Positions 17,702 to 26,455 are shown, numbered from the stretch's first letter. The stretch is 64,000 nt of DNA from Acidobacteriota bacterium (GCA_017307505.1 JAFKEE010000055.1:21178-85177), one strand, 5' to 3'. Notes: generated by a model from the letters alone, not told the origin. Numbers and translations are program-made.

Positions 17702-19129
17702 TTACCGCGTGGACGGTTCCAGCCAGAAAGATAGGTTATTACCCGCCCCCCGGACGGCCTGCACCGACACTCTCCATTGGCCGGGTTCCGGCGTCTCGAT
17801 GCGCACTGCCTCTGATTCCGGGCGGTAGGTGTGCCCGCTGGGGCTCACCACATACAGGTCGAAGTCGGTCGCCTGGTCGTCCCAACCAAGTTTGACCTCC
17901 AAGGCTTTCGCCCCGCGCGGCACCGGCAGAATGCGGGTCCACCACTCGGCGAAGCCCAGTTCTCCATTCCAGCGAGGCTTCGTTACGGGCGCCTTGGCTG
18001 CCTGCACCTTGCCCGGAGTCACTACCTTGGTGAGAACAGAGGACTTCTCCTCAAACCGGAACGGAATGCTCTGCGCCGAGATCGACGCCGATTTCGTCAC
18101 GTGAACGTGGACATGCCGGCCGAACGAGTATCCGCTCGTCCCCACCTCCGCCAGCACGTCGCCGGCGTCCACCCGTTGGCCCGAACGGACCCGGAAGGTC
18201 CCCGTCTTCAAATGGGCATAGTGGGAGAACTCGCCGTCATCGTGTTGAATCGTAATGTAGTTGCCGAAGATCCGCAGGTTGGGTGTCTGGCCGTAGCCCA
18301 AGTCGTGCGCCGACACTACGCCGCCGCGCATGGCCGTTACAAACCGGGCATCCACCGGCGCAATGTCATAGGCATGGATGCTGCGTCCCCAGTGGGAATA
18401 CGACCCGTAGGGCCGTTGGGAGATCCGCCAGTGCTCGTTGGCGAGCGTCGGCATGGCGTAGCCACCGCCGGTCGAAACAACAAACCGCGAGGGCGGACTC
18501 TGGCTCCCGTCCGGATTCTTGAGAATCACCAGGTACTCCGCCGCGTCGAGCTTCGGAATCGGGGCCGTGATCCGGTTGCCATCCTGCCGTTCCGCCAGCA
18601 ACGGAGCAATGTACTGCCAGCCGCCGGAAGGCGAATAACGGGCGATATTGATCGAGGTGTCGGAGGTCGCACCTGTGGCGTCGATCACCAGTTCCCGGTC
18701 CGTCACCCGAACTACCCGTGCCGCCAGGGAGGTCGCCGCCCCCTGGACTTCGAAGCGCGTCTGCTGGATCACTGCTTCATTGACCACCACCCTCACTGTC
18801 CATAGCCCCGGCTGAGTCGCCGGTTCGAACCCGCCGATCGGCAGGGCACTCAGGAAGCAAAGGTTGGCCGCCGCCGGTAGCGTGTCGTAGGAAACGGTGG
18901 AAGAAACCTGCCCGGCTGGATTCACCCAGTCGATCCGCATCCGGTCGCCGGACCTTACTCCACGAGCCACGAACTGCACGAAGGCCTGTTCGGAATCCGC
19001 TGTAAACCGGGCCGACGCCCGGGTAATCGCACACGACGACTCGCTGGCCGCCGAGCCCAGGCGCAAGTCGCCGACCGTCGCCGCTCCCACCGGCAGGGAG
19101 AGCAGCAGCGCGAAAAGAACGATCCTCAC
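17702..19129 (-). CDS. Secreted M23 (LytM) family metallopeptidase-like protein
   Basis: I choose the GTG at 19129, which gives a signal peptide (VRIVLFALLLSLPVGAATVG) and a 475-residue product; the ATG at 19207 would bury that signal behind 26 extra residues. Two beta-sandwich regions precede the M23 domain at about residues 240-350. Zinc-ligand motifs are IHAYDIAPVD and RHVHVHVT, with the family's GNYITIQHDDGEFSHYAHL between them. The C-terminal about 90 residues form a bacterial pre-peptidase (PPC)-like domain (WDDQATDFDLYVVSPSGHTY). It probably acts on, or binds, peptidoglycan. Confidence 0.82.
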   Translation of the reverse strand: MRIVLFALLLSLPVGAATVGDLRLGSAASESSCAITRASARFTADSEQAFVQFVARGVRSGDRMRIDWVNPAGQVSSTVSYDTLPAAANLCFLSALPIGGFEPATQPGLWTVRVVVNEAVIQQTRFEVQGAATSLAARVVRVTDRELVIDATGATSDTSINIARYSPSGGWQYIAPLLAERQDGNRITAPIPKLDAAEYLVILKNPDGSQSPPSRFVVSTGGGYAMPTLANEHWRISQRPYGSYSHWGRSIHAYDIAPVDARFVTAMRGGVVSAHDLGYGQTPNLRIFGNYITIQHDDGEFSHYAHLKTGTFRVRSGQRVDAGDVLAEVGTSGYSFGRHVHVHVTKSASISAQSIPFRFEEKSSVLTKVVTPGKVQAAKAPVTKPRWNGELGFAEWWTRILPVPRGAKALEVKLGWDDQATDFDLYVVSPSGHTYRPESEAVRIETPEPGQWRVSVQAVRGAGNNLSFWLEPSTR

Positions 19130-19306
19130 TCCCCTGTTATCGGCAGGACGATGGCCGATCTTGAGAGTCAGCGCGCCCGGCGGAGGGCCAGGCCGCTTCC
19201 CCCTCAAATACCCGGGCAGAGCGCCCTCTTCATCCGTCCGATTGTGGTGTGCTCACAGCGGGGTGTATCGTGGATTTTGGGGTTAACCCACGGGAGAAAT
19301 GGATCT

Positions 19307-20329
19307 GTGAATGCTCGATGCTACCCCGCGTCCCTGCAAGTGAACGGGGGGCCGATTTTCCACGACGGTGCCTGGTCTGGATTTGTTGCTTTCGACACGC
19401 CCGGCCTGACACTCGATCAGCTCAAAACAGTCACTGAGTACTACTACGGTCTGGGCTACGGCTACGTTTGTCCGACTCTGGTCACGGCCAGCGCCGAAGC
19501 CTACCAGACCAACCTGCCGGTGATCCGGAAGGCGCGCGACTTCGAGTGGGGGCAGGGCATCCTGCCGCCACATCTCGAGGGCCCGTTCCTGGCGCCCGAG
19601 TGTATCGGCGCTCACAACCCGGCGCTCCGCCAGGATCCCACGGTGGAGTTTGCCGCCCGGTTGCTGGAGTGGTCCGGCGGTTTCATCGGCTGGCTGACGA
19701 TGGCCTCCGAGCGGCCCGGCGCGCCAGAGGTCATCCGTTACCTTGCCGACCATGGCGTCAGCGTCAGCCTCGGCCACCAGAATCCGGGTGTCGAACAGAT
19801 TCAGGCCGGACTCGCGGCCGGCGCCACCGGTTTCACGCATGTCCTGAACGCGGCCACCCGCGACAAGTTCGGCGCCAAGGATCTCCGCATCGTCGCGCAG
19901 TTCACAGACCGGCGCGCCTGGTCCATGATCATTCCCGATGCGATCCACGTTCCGGAATACGCCGTCCAATTGATGAGCCAGGCCAAAGGGCCCGACAAGG
20001 TCATCTTCGTGGCCGACGAAAGCCCGCTCATCGGCGCGCCCGTGCCCACCACCGCGCAACTCTGGGGCCGCACCTTCGAAGTCCGGCTGGACGAAGCGGG
20101 CCGCGTGCGCTCCTACGATCTCAGTGGTTCGTGCACCTCTCTCATCGAGTGCATGAACATCGCCCTCGGCTGGGGCATCCCGCGCGACACAGTGGAGCGC
20201 GCCGTCACCACCAATGCGGCGGCGTTCCTCAAGCCCGCGCTCGACCGTTTGGGCATCCGTATGGACATAACTCCTACGCACTGCCCCGGCGTGGTCTTTC
20301 AGGACGGCGCCTACATACCCGCTCAATAG
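19307..20329 (+). CDS. NagA-like N-acetylglucosamine-6-phosphate deacetylase
   Basis: The amidohydrolase motifs of NagA are present: HLEGPFLAPECIGAH, SLGHQNPG, GFTHVLNA, and the catalytic aspartate region VADESPLIGAP. The chosen GTG at 19307 has GGGAG ten bases upstream and gives 340 residues. NagA is usually about 380, and the N-terminal beta-sandwich half is nearly absent: the protein opens at ARCYPASLQVNGG, followed closely by the barrel. The frame is open further upstream (19151) but that stretch lies in the divergent promoter region. It is paired with a ROK-family kinase 13 bases downstream, which suits amino-sugar metabolism. Confidence 0.8.
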   Translation: MNARCYPASLQVNGGPIFHDGAWSGFVAFDTPGLTLDQLKTVTEYYYGLGYGYVCPTLVTASAEAYQTNLPVIRKARDFEWGQGILPPHLEGPFLAPECIGAHNPALRQDPTVEFAARLLEWSGGFIGWLTMASERPGAPEVIRYLADHGVSVSLGHQNPGVEQIQAGLAAGATGFTHVLNAATRDKFGAKDLRIVAQFTDRRAWSMIIPDAIHVPEYAVQLMSQAKGPDKVIFVADESPLIGAPVPTTAQLWGRTFEVRLDEAGRVRSYDLSGSCTSLIECMNIALGWGIPRDTVERAVTTNAAAFLKPALDRLGIRMDITPTHCPGVVFQDGAYIPAQ

Positions 20330-20342
20330 TCTGGAGGAGTGA

Positions 20343-21734
20343 ATGGAACTCATCGTTCCGCAAGTGAAGCCGGTTCTGGATTCGGATTTCCGCCCGGCCG
20401 CCCTGGCCTGGCGTGCCTTTGCGAACCACATCGCCGGCCAGTCCCTGCCCATCCGCATTGCCGTCGAACAGGGCAACGGCTCGACCTATGTCTTCGAACG
20501 GGCGATCGCCCGCGACACCAGCAGCGCCGCCACCGCTGTGAATCTGCGGTTCCTGGAGCGCGAGTTGAAGTGCCTGCTCTGGGCCGTCGGAGGCTGCCGC
20601 ATCCATATCGACGCCCCTGAACTGCTGGTCGGCCTGCTGCGCGATTACATCTACCGCTACTCGCCCAACCGCCTGTTCGATGTCGACATCATGGGGCCGC
20701 TCATTTACGGGAAGCCCTTCGAGATCCTCCACGCTTCCGGCTCCGCTTTTCCCCAGGCCTCACACGTCACCCTGCCCCTCGGCCGCCACACCGGTGGCTG
20801 CCGCGTTGCCATCGACAAGGGCGCGTCGGATATCAAGGCCTATGCGGAAATGGACGGCCAGAAGACCTTCGCCTCGGAGTTCAAGTGGGACCCGAAACCG
20901 CAAAGCGATCCGGCCTACCACTACGAGCACATCCTTCATGCGTTGAAGGCCGCCGCCGCCACGCTGCCGCGCGTCGACGCCATCGGCGTCAGCTCGGCCG
21001 GGGTCTATGTGGACAACGAAGCACGCGTTGCCTCGCTCTTCCGCGGTGTGCCGCGCGATAAGTTCCAGAGCGACATCGTGCCCATGTATCACCGGATCAA
21101 GAAAGAGTTCGGCGGTATCCCGGTGGTGGTGGCGAACGACGGCTCTGTCTCCGCTCTGGCCGGATCGATGTCGCTGAATCGCAATCGTGTGCTGGGTGTG
21201 GCCTTCGGCAGCAGCCTGGCCGCGGGCTATGTGGATGGCACGGGCAATATCACCACCTGGCTGGACGAACTCGCGTTCGTGCCGGTAGACATGAATCCGC
21301 TGGCGCCGGCGGACGAGTGGTCCGGCGACCGCGGCTGCGGCGTGCAGTACCTCTCCCAACAGGCTGTCAACCGCCTGCTGGGCCCAGCGGGTATCGAATT
21401 CCCCGCGGAAATGGGCGTTCCGGAGCGGCTGGAGCAGGTCCAGGCCCTCATGAAGCAAGGCGACCCGCGCCCGCCGAAGATCTACCAGACCATCGGTTCC
21501 TACTTCGGCTATGCGCTGGCGCACTACGCCAACTACTACGACATCGGCACCGTGCTCGTCATGGGCCGGGTCACCACGGGCGAGGGCGGCGACATCATTC
21601 TCCAGGTTGCAAACGAAGTCCTGGCGCGTGAGTTCCCGCATCTCAGCATCGACGTCCGTCTGCCCGACGAAGCCAGCCGGCGCGTGGGCCAGGCGGCAGC
21701 CGCTGCCTCCCTGCCGCAGATCGGCCCGGCTTAA
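20343..21734 (+). CDS. ROK-family sugar kinase-like protein with N-terminal extension
   Basis: The 463-residue protein has a ROK/hexokinase-like ATPase core from about residue 150: the phosphate loop AIDKGASDIKAYAEMDG at 156-172, then AIGVSSAGVYVDNEA, VANDGSVSALAGS, GVAFGSSLAAGYVDG and SGDRGCGVQYLSQQAVN. The usual ROK zinc motif CxCGxxGC is reduced to a single GC. The first 145 residues form an extra domain I cannot name. TCTGGAGGAG lies just upstream of the ATG. The tandem order with the NagA-like gene suggests phosphorylation of an amino sugar, then deacetylation. Confidence 0.78.
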   Translation: MELIVPQVKPVLDSDFRPAALAWRAFANHIAGQSLPIRIAVEQGNGSTYVFERAIARDTSSAATAVNLRFLERELKCLLWAVGGCRIHIDAPELLVGLLRDYIYRYSPNRLFDVDIMGPLIYGKPFEILHASGSAFPQASHVTLPLGRHTGGCRVAIDKGASDIKAYAEMDGQKTFASEFKWDPKPQSDPAYHYEHILHALKAAAATLPRVDAIGVSSAGVYVDNEARVASLFRGVPRDKFQSDIVPMYHRIKKEFGGIPVVVANDGSVSALAGSMSLNRNRVLGVAFGSSLAAGYVDGTGNITTWLDELAFVPVDMNPLAPADEWSGDRGCGVQYLSQQAVNRLLGPAGIEFPAEMGVPERLEQVQALMKQGDPRPPKIYQTIGSYFGYALAHYANYYDIGTVLVMGRVTTGEGGDIILQVANEVLAREFPHLSIDVRLPDEASRRVGQAAAAASLPQIGPA

Positions 21735-21931
21735 CCGGCAACTCCTCAACCACTGGTGCGGTCCCTGCCCGAGACGGCTCGGACCGCGCCGCGTTCCCTC
21801 CGCCCGCGCAGTATTCAAAGAGTCCGCCAGCATCTCGCCCTCTTCCCACGGAAGCGTTGCGCCCGCGTTTCAGGCGTGTTCAGCCGCAGCAAACTTGAAT
21901 CGTGGCACCCTCTCCATGTCATCCTCGATGC

Positions 21932-22591
21932 ATGACCGCAGCGCCGAGACCGCCCGGTGGGCATCCCACGCCCACCCTGCTCGAGCAGTTTGGGCAGATC
22001 GATATTTACCTTTTTGACCAGCTGTTGCGCGGCCGCATTGCGCCGGGCGACGTGATCTTCGATGCCGGCTGCGGAGGTGGGCGCAACCTGTTTCACCTGC
22101 TGCGCGAAGGCTACGAAGTCTTTGCCATGGATACCGACGCCGGTGCCGTCGAGAGTGTGCGCCGGCTGGCTGCGCAGCTGGCTCCGCATCTGCCGCCCGA
22201 GAACTTCCGGGTCGGCGATCTCGAACGCATGACCTGGCCGGCCGCCTTCGCCGATGTGGTCATCAGCAGCGCCGTGCTGCATTTCGCCCGCGACGAGCAG
22301 CACTTTCACGACATGCTCCACGGCACCTGGCAGGCCCTCAAGCCCGGGGGGATGCTCTTCTGCCGCCTGGCGTCTTCCATTGGGATGGAGTCGGAAGTTC
22401 AGGCACTGGGCCGGCGCCGGTATCTGTTGCCCGATGGGTCGGAACGGTTCCTGGTCGACGAGCCGATGCTTGTCCAACTCACCTCGGGCCTGGGCGGGCA
22501 GCTGCTGGATCCCATCAAGACGACGGTGGTGCAGAACCAGCGCTGCATGACCACCTGGGTAGTGCGCAAAAACAACACTCTGCCGGTTTGA
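21932..22591 (+). CDS. Class I SAM-dependent methyltransferase
   Basis: The 219-residue protein has motif I VIFDAGCGGGRNLFHLL, the acidic post-I residue in VFAMDTDAG, motif II DVVISSAVLHFARDEQHF, and motif III WQALKPGGMLFCRLA. The frame is open from a GTG at 21902, but the ATG at 21932 gives a normal N-terminus. It faces the DUF5990 gene with a six-base gap. The substrate is unknown. Confidence 0.82.
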   Translation: MTAAPRPPGGHPTPTLLEQFGQIDIYLFDQLLRGRIAPGDVIFDAGCGGGRNLFHLLREGYEVFAMDTDAGAVESVRRLAAQLAPHLPPENFRVGDLERMTWPAAFADVVISSAVLHFARDEQHFHDMLHGTWQALKPGGMLFCRLASSIGMESEVQALGRRRYLLPDGSERFLVDEPMLVQLTSGLGGQLLDPIKTTVVQNQRCMTTWVVRKNNTLPV

Positions 22592-22597
22592 CGCAGT

Positions 22598-23041
22598 CTA
22601 TTTCGGGACCGGCACCCAGCCGACGAACGTCTTCACCGAGCCGCAGGTGGGCCCGCCATCGCGGGCGGTGCCGGGAATCCGGGTCTCCAGGACGGTAGCC
22701 GGGTTGGCGGCGCACCGGTCCAGGGCGACCTTCGTGAAACCGCGCAATGGAACCTTCAGGCGGCGGCTCCAGAGAGAATCCACCTGCCCGGCGTAGGTCC
22801 CGATGTCGAGGTAGAGGAAGCGCGCTCCCCGGGGACCCTGCACGATCGGGCCGGCGAAATCAGGCTCGCCAGGAAGCGAGCCCGGCTTCAGGTCTACCGT
22901 GAACTCGAAAGCGAGGTCGCCGCCGATCGACCGCTGTTTCGCGATCGTCTCATAGGCGCCCCCGCGGCCCTTCTGTACCCCGAAATCCACGCCCGCCGGC
23001 GGGTTCAGCAGCACGATTCGCAAGTTCAGCGTCTGTTGCAT
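22598..23041 (-). CDS. DUF5990-like protein
   Basis: The 147-residue protein contains VLLNPPAGVDFGVQKGRG and, near the middle, PDFAGPIVQGPRGARFLYLD followed by RRLKVPLRGF. This resembles the RGPYIQGPxGxRFIYLSWG core of DUF5990 proteins. There is no signal peptide and no recognisable catalytic motif. No function is established for the family. It is followed at a distance by the SRPBCC/VOC/ArsR set on the same strand, but the 80-base gap does not argue for an operon. Confidence 0.6.
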   Translation of the reverse strand: MQQTLNLRIVLLNPPAGVDFGVQKGRGGAYETIAKQRSIGGDLAFEFTVDLKPGSLPGEPDFAGPIVQGPRGARFLYLDIGTYAGQVDSLWSRRLKVPLRGFTKVALDRCAANPATVLETRIPGTARDGGPTCGSVKTFVGWVPVPK

Positions 23042-23121
23042 GGGGCCTTCCTGTCAGGCCTGCGCCGCATCGACGATACGACGGCATCCCGTAGGCCCAC
23101 CGTAACATGACGGGTTGGTCC

Positions 23122-23943
23122 TCAGCACACCGGGCTGCCGTCCGGCGGCGGAAACAGCGTGCCGAACCACCGCTGCCAGTGCGGTTCGTTCGCCGCGGCA
23201 CGGGCCGGCGCGTCTTCCCCATAGAGATACATGCTCAGGCAAACAACCACCATGCCGCCCATCGGCATCGTGAACAGGTGTGCGATGCCGGGCCCCGGTG
23301 CATCCAGGCGAAGCAGCGCCTGGTGCGGATGGCCTGCCCCCGCCGGCGTTTCCAGGACACCCTCCAACGCTGGGGCGTCCTGCGGAGCGCTCCGCCGTTC
23401 GCCAGGAGCCGCGCCGGCCAGCCCAAGCCCGCCTGCCACTTTGGCCCAGACCGCGTCCACCGGCTCCGGGCTCATCCCCATCGCGCGGAACATGGAGCCC
23501 CGCTGCCCCCGGAAGTGCGTCAGATAGAGCCCCAGGATGCGGAAGAATGACGGCCAGCCGGATTCGATGCTGTTCAACTGGTTGTCCCAGTCGTCGTTGT
23601 CGGCAAAGAGGCTGTGTACTACCCGCACGATGCAGGTCCCGCCTGCCTTCGCTTCCACCGTCCACTCCGTAGCCAGCTTCGGCGCATTCGGGCCCAGGTC
23701 CCCACTTTCGGCCGCGAAGCGCTGCATGGGCTCCCAGGCGGTCACCGTGGCCACCGAGTCCATGCCCGGGCCAAAGTGGGTCGTCACCGTTGCGCCCACC
23801 TCGCCGCCGCCTTCACAGGGGACAAACCACGAGCTCACTCCGGGTCCCGTGGCGATCGCTGTCCAGACCTCCTCGACTGATCCTGGAACTTCCACCTCGG
23901 CCTGCACAAAACGGCGGCCTGTCGCATCTTTCTTCACGCTCAT
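23122..23943 (-). CDS. SRPBCC (AHSA1-like) domain protein
   Basis: The 273 residues begin with a helix-grip fold (RFVQAEVEVPGSVEEVWTAI, GPGVSSWFVPCEGGGEVGAT, VTAWEPMQRFAAESGD). A second, weaker related half follows (AMGMSPEPVDAVWAKVAGGL). Such proteins bind hydrophobic ligands, and in many bacteria they sit downstream of an ArsR regulator, as here (with the VOC gene between). Its start lies 29 bases after the true end of the VOC gene. Confidence 0.8.
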   Translation of the reverse strand: MSVKKDATGRRFVQAEVEVPGSVEEVWTAIATGPGVSSWFVPCEGGGEVGATVTTHFGPGMDSVATVTAWEPMQRFAAESGDLGPNAPKLATEWTVEAKAGGTCIVRVVHSLFADNDDWDNQLNSIESGWPSFFRILGLYLTHFRGQRGSMFRAMGMSPEPVDAVWAKVAGGLGLAGAAPGERRSAPQDAPALEGVLETPAGAGHPHQALLRLDAPGPGIAHLFTMPMGGMVVVCLSMYLYGEDAPARAAANEPHWQRWFGTLFPPPDGSPVC

Positions 23944-23972
23944 ACTGGCTCCTGATTCTTGGGTCTGGGACT

Positions 23973-24436
23973 CTACACCTGGAAAAGCAGAATGAAATTG
24001 CCGCAGGTATCGTCCAGGACGGCTGCGGTACTGGCGCCCCGCTTGCCGGCTTTGTCCGGAAGACGACGCCCAGCTTCAGCAGCCGTTCGTATTCCTCCTG
24101 AACATCGTCGACCTGGAACGTAGCGATTGGAATGCCCTGCGCCTTCAAAGCCTGCTTGAAGGTCTGGGTAGCCGGATTGTTGCTGGGTTCCAGCAGCAAC
24201 TGGGTGCCATTTGGCTCCCGGGCGGAGACCACGGTCAGCCATTTGAATTCGCCTAAGGGGAAATCGTGCTTCTTCACGAAGCCCAGGATCTCCGTGTAGA
24301 ACTTCAATGCCTTGTCCTGGTCATCCACAAGCACGCTGGTCAACGAAATGCGAATGCTGGAGCGGCCGCCGGACTGAGCAAGCAGCGGAAGGCCGGCCGC
24401 GGCGGGCGCCCGTTTTACGAAACTGCGACGGTTCAT
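23973..24436 (-). pseudogene. VOC/glyoxalase-family exported protein, frameshifted near its 3' end
   Basis: From the ATG at 24436 a Tat-like leader (MNRRSFVKRAPAAAGLPLLA) leads into a VOC domain (ISLTSVLVDDQDKALKFYTE, PNGTQLLLEPSNNPATQTF, LKLGVVFRTKPA). Right after this the family's ending should follow. It does, but in the next frame: STAAVLDDTCGNFILLFQV, stop at 23973. The unshifted frame runs on with an arginine-rich tail to 23813, overlapping the next gene by 131 bases. The span of 464 bases is one short of a multiple of three, so a single lost base near 24041-24048 explains it. This may be a real mutation or a sequencing error. Confidence 0.75.
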
Positions 24437-24463
24437 AGAGGAATCTCCTTGCGTCTGCGGAAG

Positions 24464-25066
24464 TCAGGACGGCTTCGGCGCGACTGTTTCCACGGGTAAG
24501 GGGTGGGCCAGGATGAGCACCCGGTGAGGGCGCCCTCCCGGAGCCGTTGGGTCGTGATAGCGGGCCGCCAGTGCGGTCACAAAGGTGGTGAGTTCCCGGG
24601 TGAAATTCGCCCGGTCGGCGGGCGATGAAAAACGGATTTCCGTATCGACAGAGAGGCTTGCCAGGCGTTTTTCTTCTTCCCTGGACCGGCGCAGCAGCGT
24701 GCTCACTTCGCGGATGGCCCGCGCGGCGAGAGCAATGAGATACGAAGCGGAAAGACGGTCGGCTGAGCGGGCCGGGTCGGCCGCCACCGGGCCCATGGCT
24801 GCGGGCGAAACAACATAACTGGCGGCGGTCGCCACCATGCGGCGCTCCGTCAGCCCGCCCCACTGGCGCCTGTCGGCCACTTCGATCAGGTTGTGGGCTT
24901 CCAAAGCATGCAGGTGATAGTTGATCTTCTGGCGCGCAATCCCCATCCGGGAGGACAGCGCCGCAGCCGAGGCCGGCTCCGCCAACTCCGCCAGCAGACG
25001 GCTCCGGACGGGGCCCAGGGCCACAGCCGCGGCCGCCGGGTCATCAATGACTGCCACGTCAAGCAT
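24464..25066 (-). CDS. ArsR-type winged-helix transcriptional regulator
   Basis: The 200 residues contain a winged helix in the first 65 (ALGPVRSRLLAELAEPASAA, RMGIARQKINYHLHALEAHN, LIEVADRRQWGGLTERRMVA). A longer helical C-terminal part follows, ending in a conserved-looking VLILAHPLPVE. No cysteine metal site is present, so it is a metal-independent ArsR-like protein of the kind paired with SRPBCC genes. It heads the operon with the VOC and SRPBCC genes. A perfect palindrome just upstream (25081-25102) is a likely autoregulatory site. Confidence 0.82.
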   Translation of the reverse strand: MLDVAVIDDPAAAAVALGPVRSRLLAELAEPASAAALSSRMGIARQKINYHLHALEAHNLIEVADRRQWGGLTERRMVATAASYVVSPAAMGPVAADPARSADRLSASYLIALAARAIREVSTLLRRSREEEKRLASLSVDTEIRFSSPADRANFTRELTTFVTALAARYHDPTAPGGRPHRVLILAHPLPVETVAPKPS

Positions 25067-25080
25067 GCAGCCATTGAACC

Positions 25081-25102
25081 ATTGACAACTTTTCTTGTCA
25101 AT
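25081..25102. promoter_or_regulatory. Perfect palindrome, probable ArsR-type operator
   Basis: ATTGACAA (25081-25088) and TTGTCAAT (25095-25102) are perfect 8-base arms around CTTTTC. It lies 15-36 bases upstream of the ArsR-type start codon at 25066, the expected place for autorepression. Confidence 0.6.
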
Positions 25103-25149
25103 AGAAGAACAGTGTGATTCTGACGAGACTCCCGCCGCCCAATCTCCTG

Positions 25150-25794
25150 TTATCGAGTGCCGTCCGGGAAGTCGGGCTGCGCCAGCCAGGGCTCCGAATC
25201 CGACCTCAGCTTCCGGACATAGACCTGTGCTGAATTCCGGATCTCCGCGCCGTCATGGAACAGCCACAAGCGCGTGGCCAGGTAATCGATGCGCAACTCG
25301 CGTCCGGCCCCGGCAATCCCCTGCGGATTCTGCTCGAAGATGTCCAACATGAGCGCGTGAAGGATCTCGTGGACGCAGGTGTTCACGGAAACCAGCGGGA
25401 TCAGGTGCCCGTGCGCCCGGTAGAGCGAGACCATGCAAAGGTGCCGGCCCCGGTAGCGCAGCGTCATCCCGCTCAGAGACCGGCCGCTGTCCCACTCCAT
25501 CGGGACGGTGCCCGTCAGCACGACGTTCAGTCTCGCCGGGTCCAGCCCCGAGACTACGGGTTGCCGGCCCGGCGGTCGCAGCACCTCGCCCGCCACGGTC
25601 CTGCAATCCAGACGGATTCCGCCGGCAGCGAAATCCCGCACCGCCTGCGGCCACAAGCTCGACCAGAAGGCTTGCTTCACCTCCGGTGTGAGCTTGGCCT
25701 TGCTGTCCAACACCAGCGAGACCGGCACCACGACCGGCGCCGGAGCCGCCGCCAGAACTGCCGGCGCAAGCGCGCAAAAGGACCGTCGAGTCAT
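25150..25794 (-). CDS. Exported hypothetical protein with zincin-like HExxH motif
   Basis: The 214-residue protein has a Tat/Sec leader (MTRRSFCALAPAVLAAAPAP). One HEILH motif at residues 142-146 is preceded by SVNTCV and followed by ALMLDIFEQNP, as in small zinc-dependent peptidase folds. About 20 residues on, ELRIDYLATRLWLF has an Asp, but no clear third ligand of the HExxHxxGxxH type is seen. I do not recognise a named family. A long palindrome (25818-25845) stands in its promoter. Peptidase activity is a possibility, not shown. Confidence 0.6.
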   Translation of the reverse strand: MTRRSFCALAPAVLAAAPAPVVVPVSLVLDSKAKLTPEVKQAFWSSLWPQAVRDFAAGGIRLDCRTVAGEVLRPPGRQPVVSGLDPARLNVVLTGTVPMEWDSGRSLSGMTLRYRGRHLCMVSLYRAHGHLIPLVSVNTCVHEILHALMLDIFEQNPQGIAGAGRELRIDYLATRLWLFHDGAEIRNSAQVYVRKLRSDSEPWLAQPDFPDGTR

Positions 25795-25817
25795 ATGCCC
25801 CGCCTTGGTAGGCTGGT

Positions 25818-25845
25818 TTAGTGTATTATTTAACTAGTACACTAA
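25818..25845. promoter_or_regulatory. 28-base dyad, GntR/YtrA-like operator
   Basis: Outer arms TTAGTGTA (25818-25825) and TACACTAA (25838-25845) are perfect, and the 12 inner bases are also mostly symmetric, so 24 of 28 positions match their partner. The TAGTGTA/TACACTA arms resemble operators of YtrA-type GntR repressors. It lies 24-51 bases upstream of the HExxH protein gene; no GntR gene is in the window. Confidence 0.5.
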
Positions 25846-25873
25846 TCAAGTGAAATCTGACGGTCCTGCCCCT

Positions 25874-26455
25874 TCATGCGGCGTAGGGCTGCTTCGACTT
25901 CGCATCCCGCAAGGCGCGGCCCCACCAGACCAGTTCGTTCAGCATCTTTGTGGCGGTCCGGCTGGCCTGGTCGGGATGCACGAGTCCGCCATCCGGTTTG
26001 AAAAGCGTCCACACTCCGGCGAAGCTGACGCTGTCCCGTACCGTCATCGCATGGAGTTCCGCGAAGATCTGGCGGAGCTGCTCCACCGCCCGCAGGCCGC
26101 CGGAGATTCCACCGTACGAAACGAACCCGATCGGCTTGGCGTGCCATTCCTGGGAGTGCCAGTCGATTAGCGTCTTGAGCGGAGCAGGAAAGCTGTGGTT
26201 GTACTCAGGCGTAACGATGGTGAAGGCGTCGGCTCGCAACAGCCGGGCGGAGACCCTCGAGACCGCCTCAGTCCGCTGATCCGAAAGGATATCGGGCAGT
26301 CGTTCCTCCGCCAGGTCGATGAGGTCCACCGTCAGGTCGTCGCGCTTGGCGGCCTCGGCGGCAAACCACCGGGCCACCGTCGGAGCAAACCGTCCCTGGC
26401 GCGTACTCGCAATGATCAGGGCAAGTCGGATTGGTTTTTCCTGCATGGGGGTCAT
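25874..26455 (-). CDS. NADPH-dependent FMN reductase family protein
   Basis: The 193-residue flavodoxin-like protein shows the family phosphate loop ASTRQGRFAPTVARWF near the N-terminus, then VTPEYNHSFPAPLKTLIDW and SYGGISGGLRAVEQLR. It would reduce FMN or quinones with NAD(P)H. The ATG at 26455 overlaps the preceding gene's stop by four bases (ATGA); an upstream in-frame start at 26614 would lie wholly inside that gene. It is the second gene of the operon facing soxR, which fits defence against redox-cycling compounds. Confidence 0.88.
   Translation of the reverse strand: MTPMQEKPIRLALIIASTRQGRFAPTVARWFAAEAAKRDDLTVDLIDLAEERLPDILSDQRTEAVSRVSARLLRADAFTIVTPEYNHSFPAPLKTLIDWHSQEWHAKPIGFVSYGGISGGLRAVEQLRQIFAELHAMTVRDSVSFAGVWTLFKPDGGLVHPDQASRTATKMLNELVWWGRALRDAKSKQPYAA

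Noticed and set aside
23813..23972. C-terminal extension of the VOC protein in its unshifted frame
   Set aside because: It is Arg/Ser-rich, overlaps the SRPBCC gene, and the true family ending exists in the neighbouring frame; it results from the frameshift.
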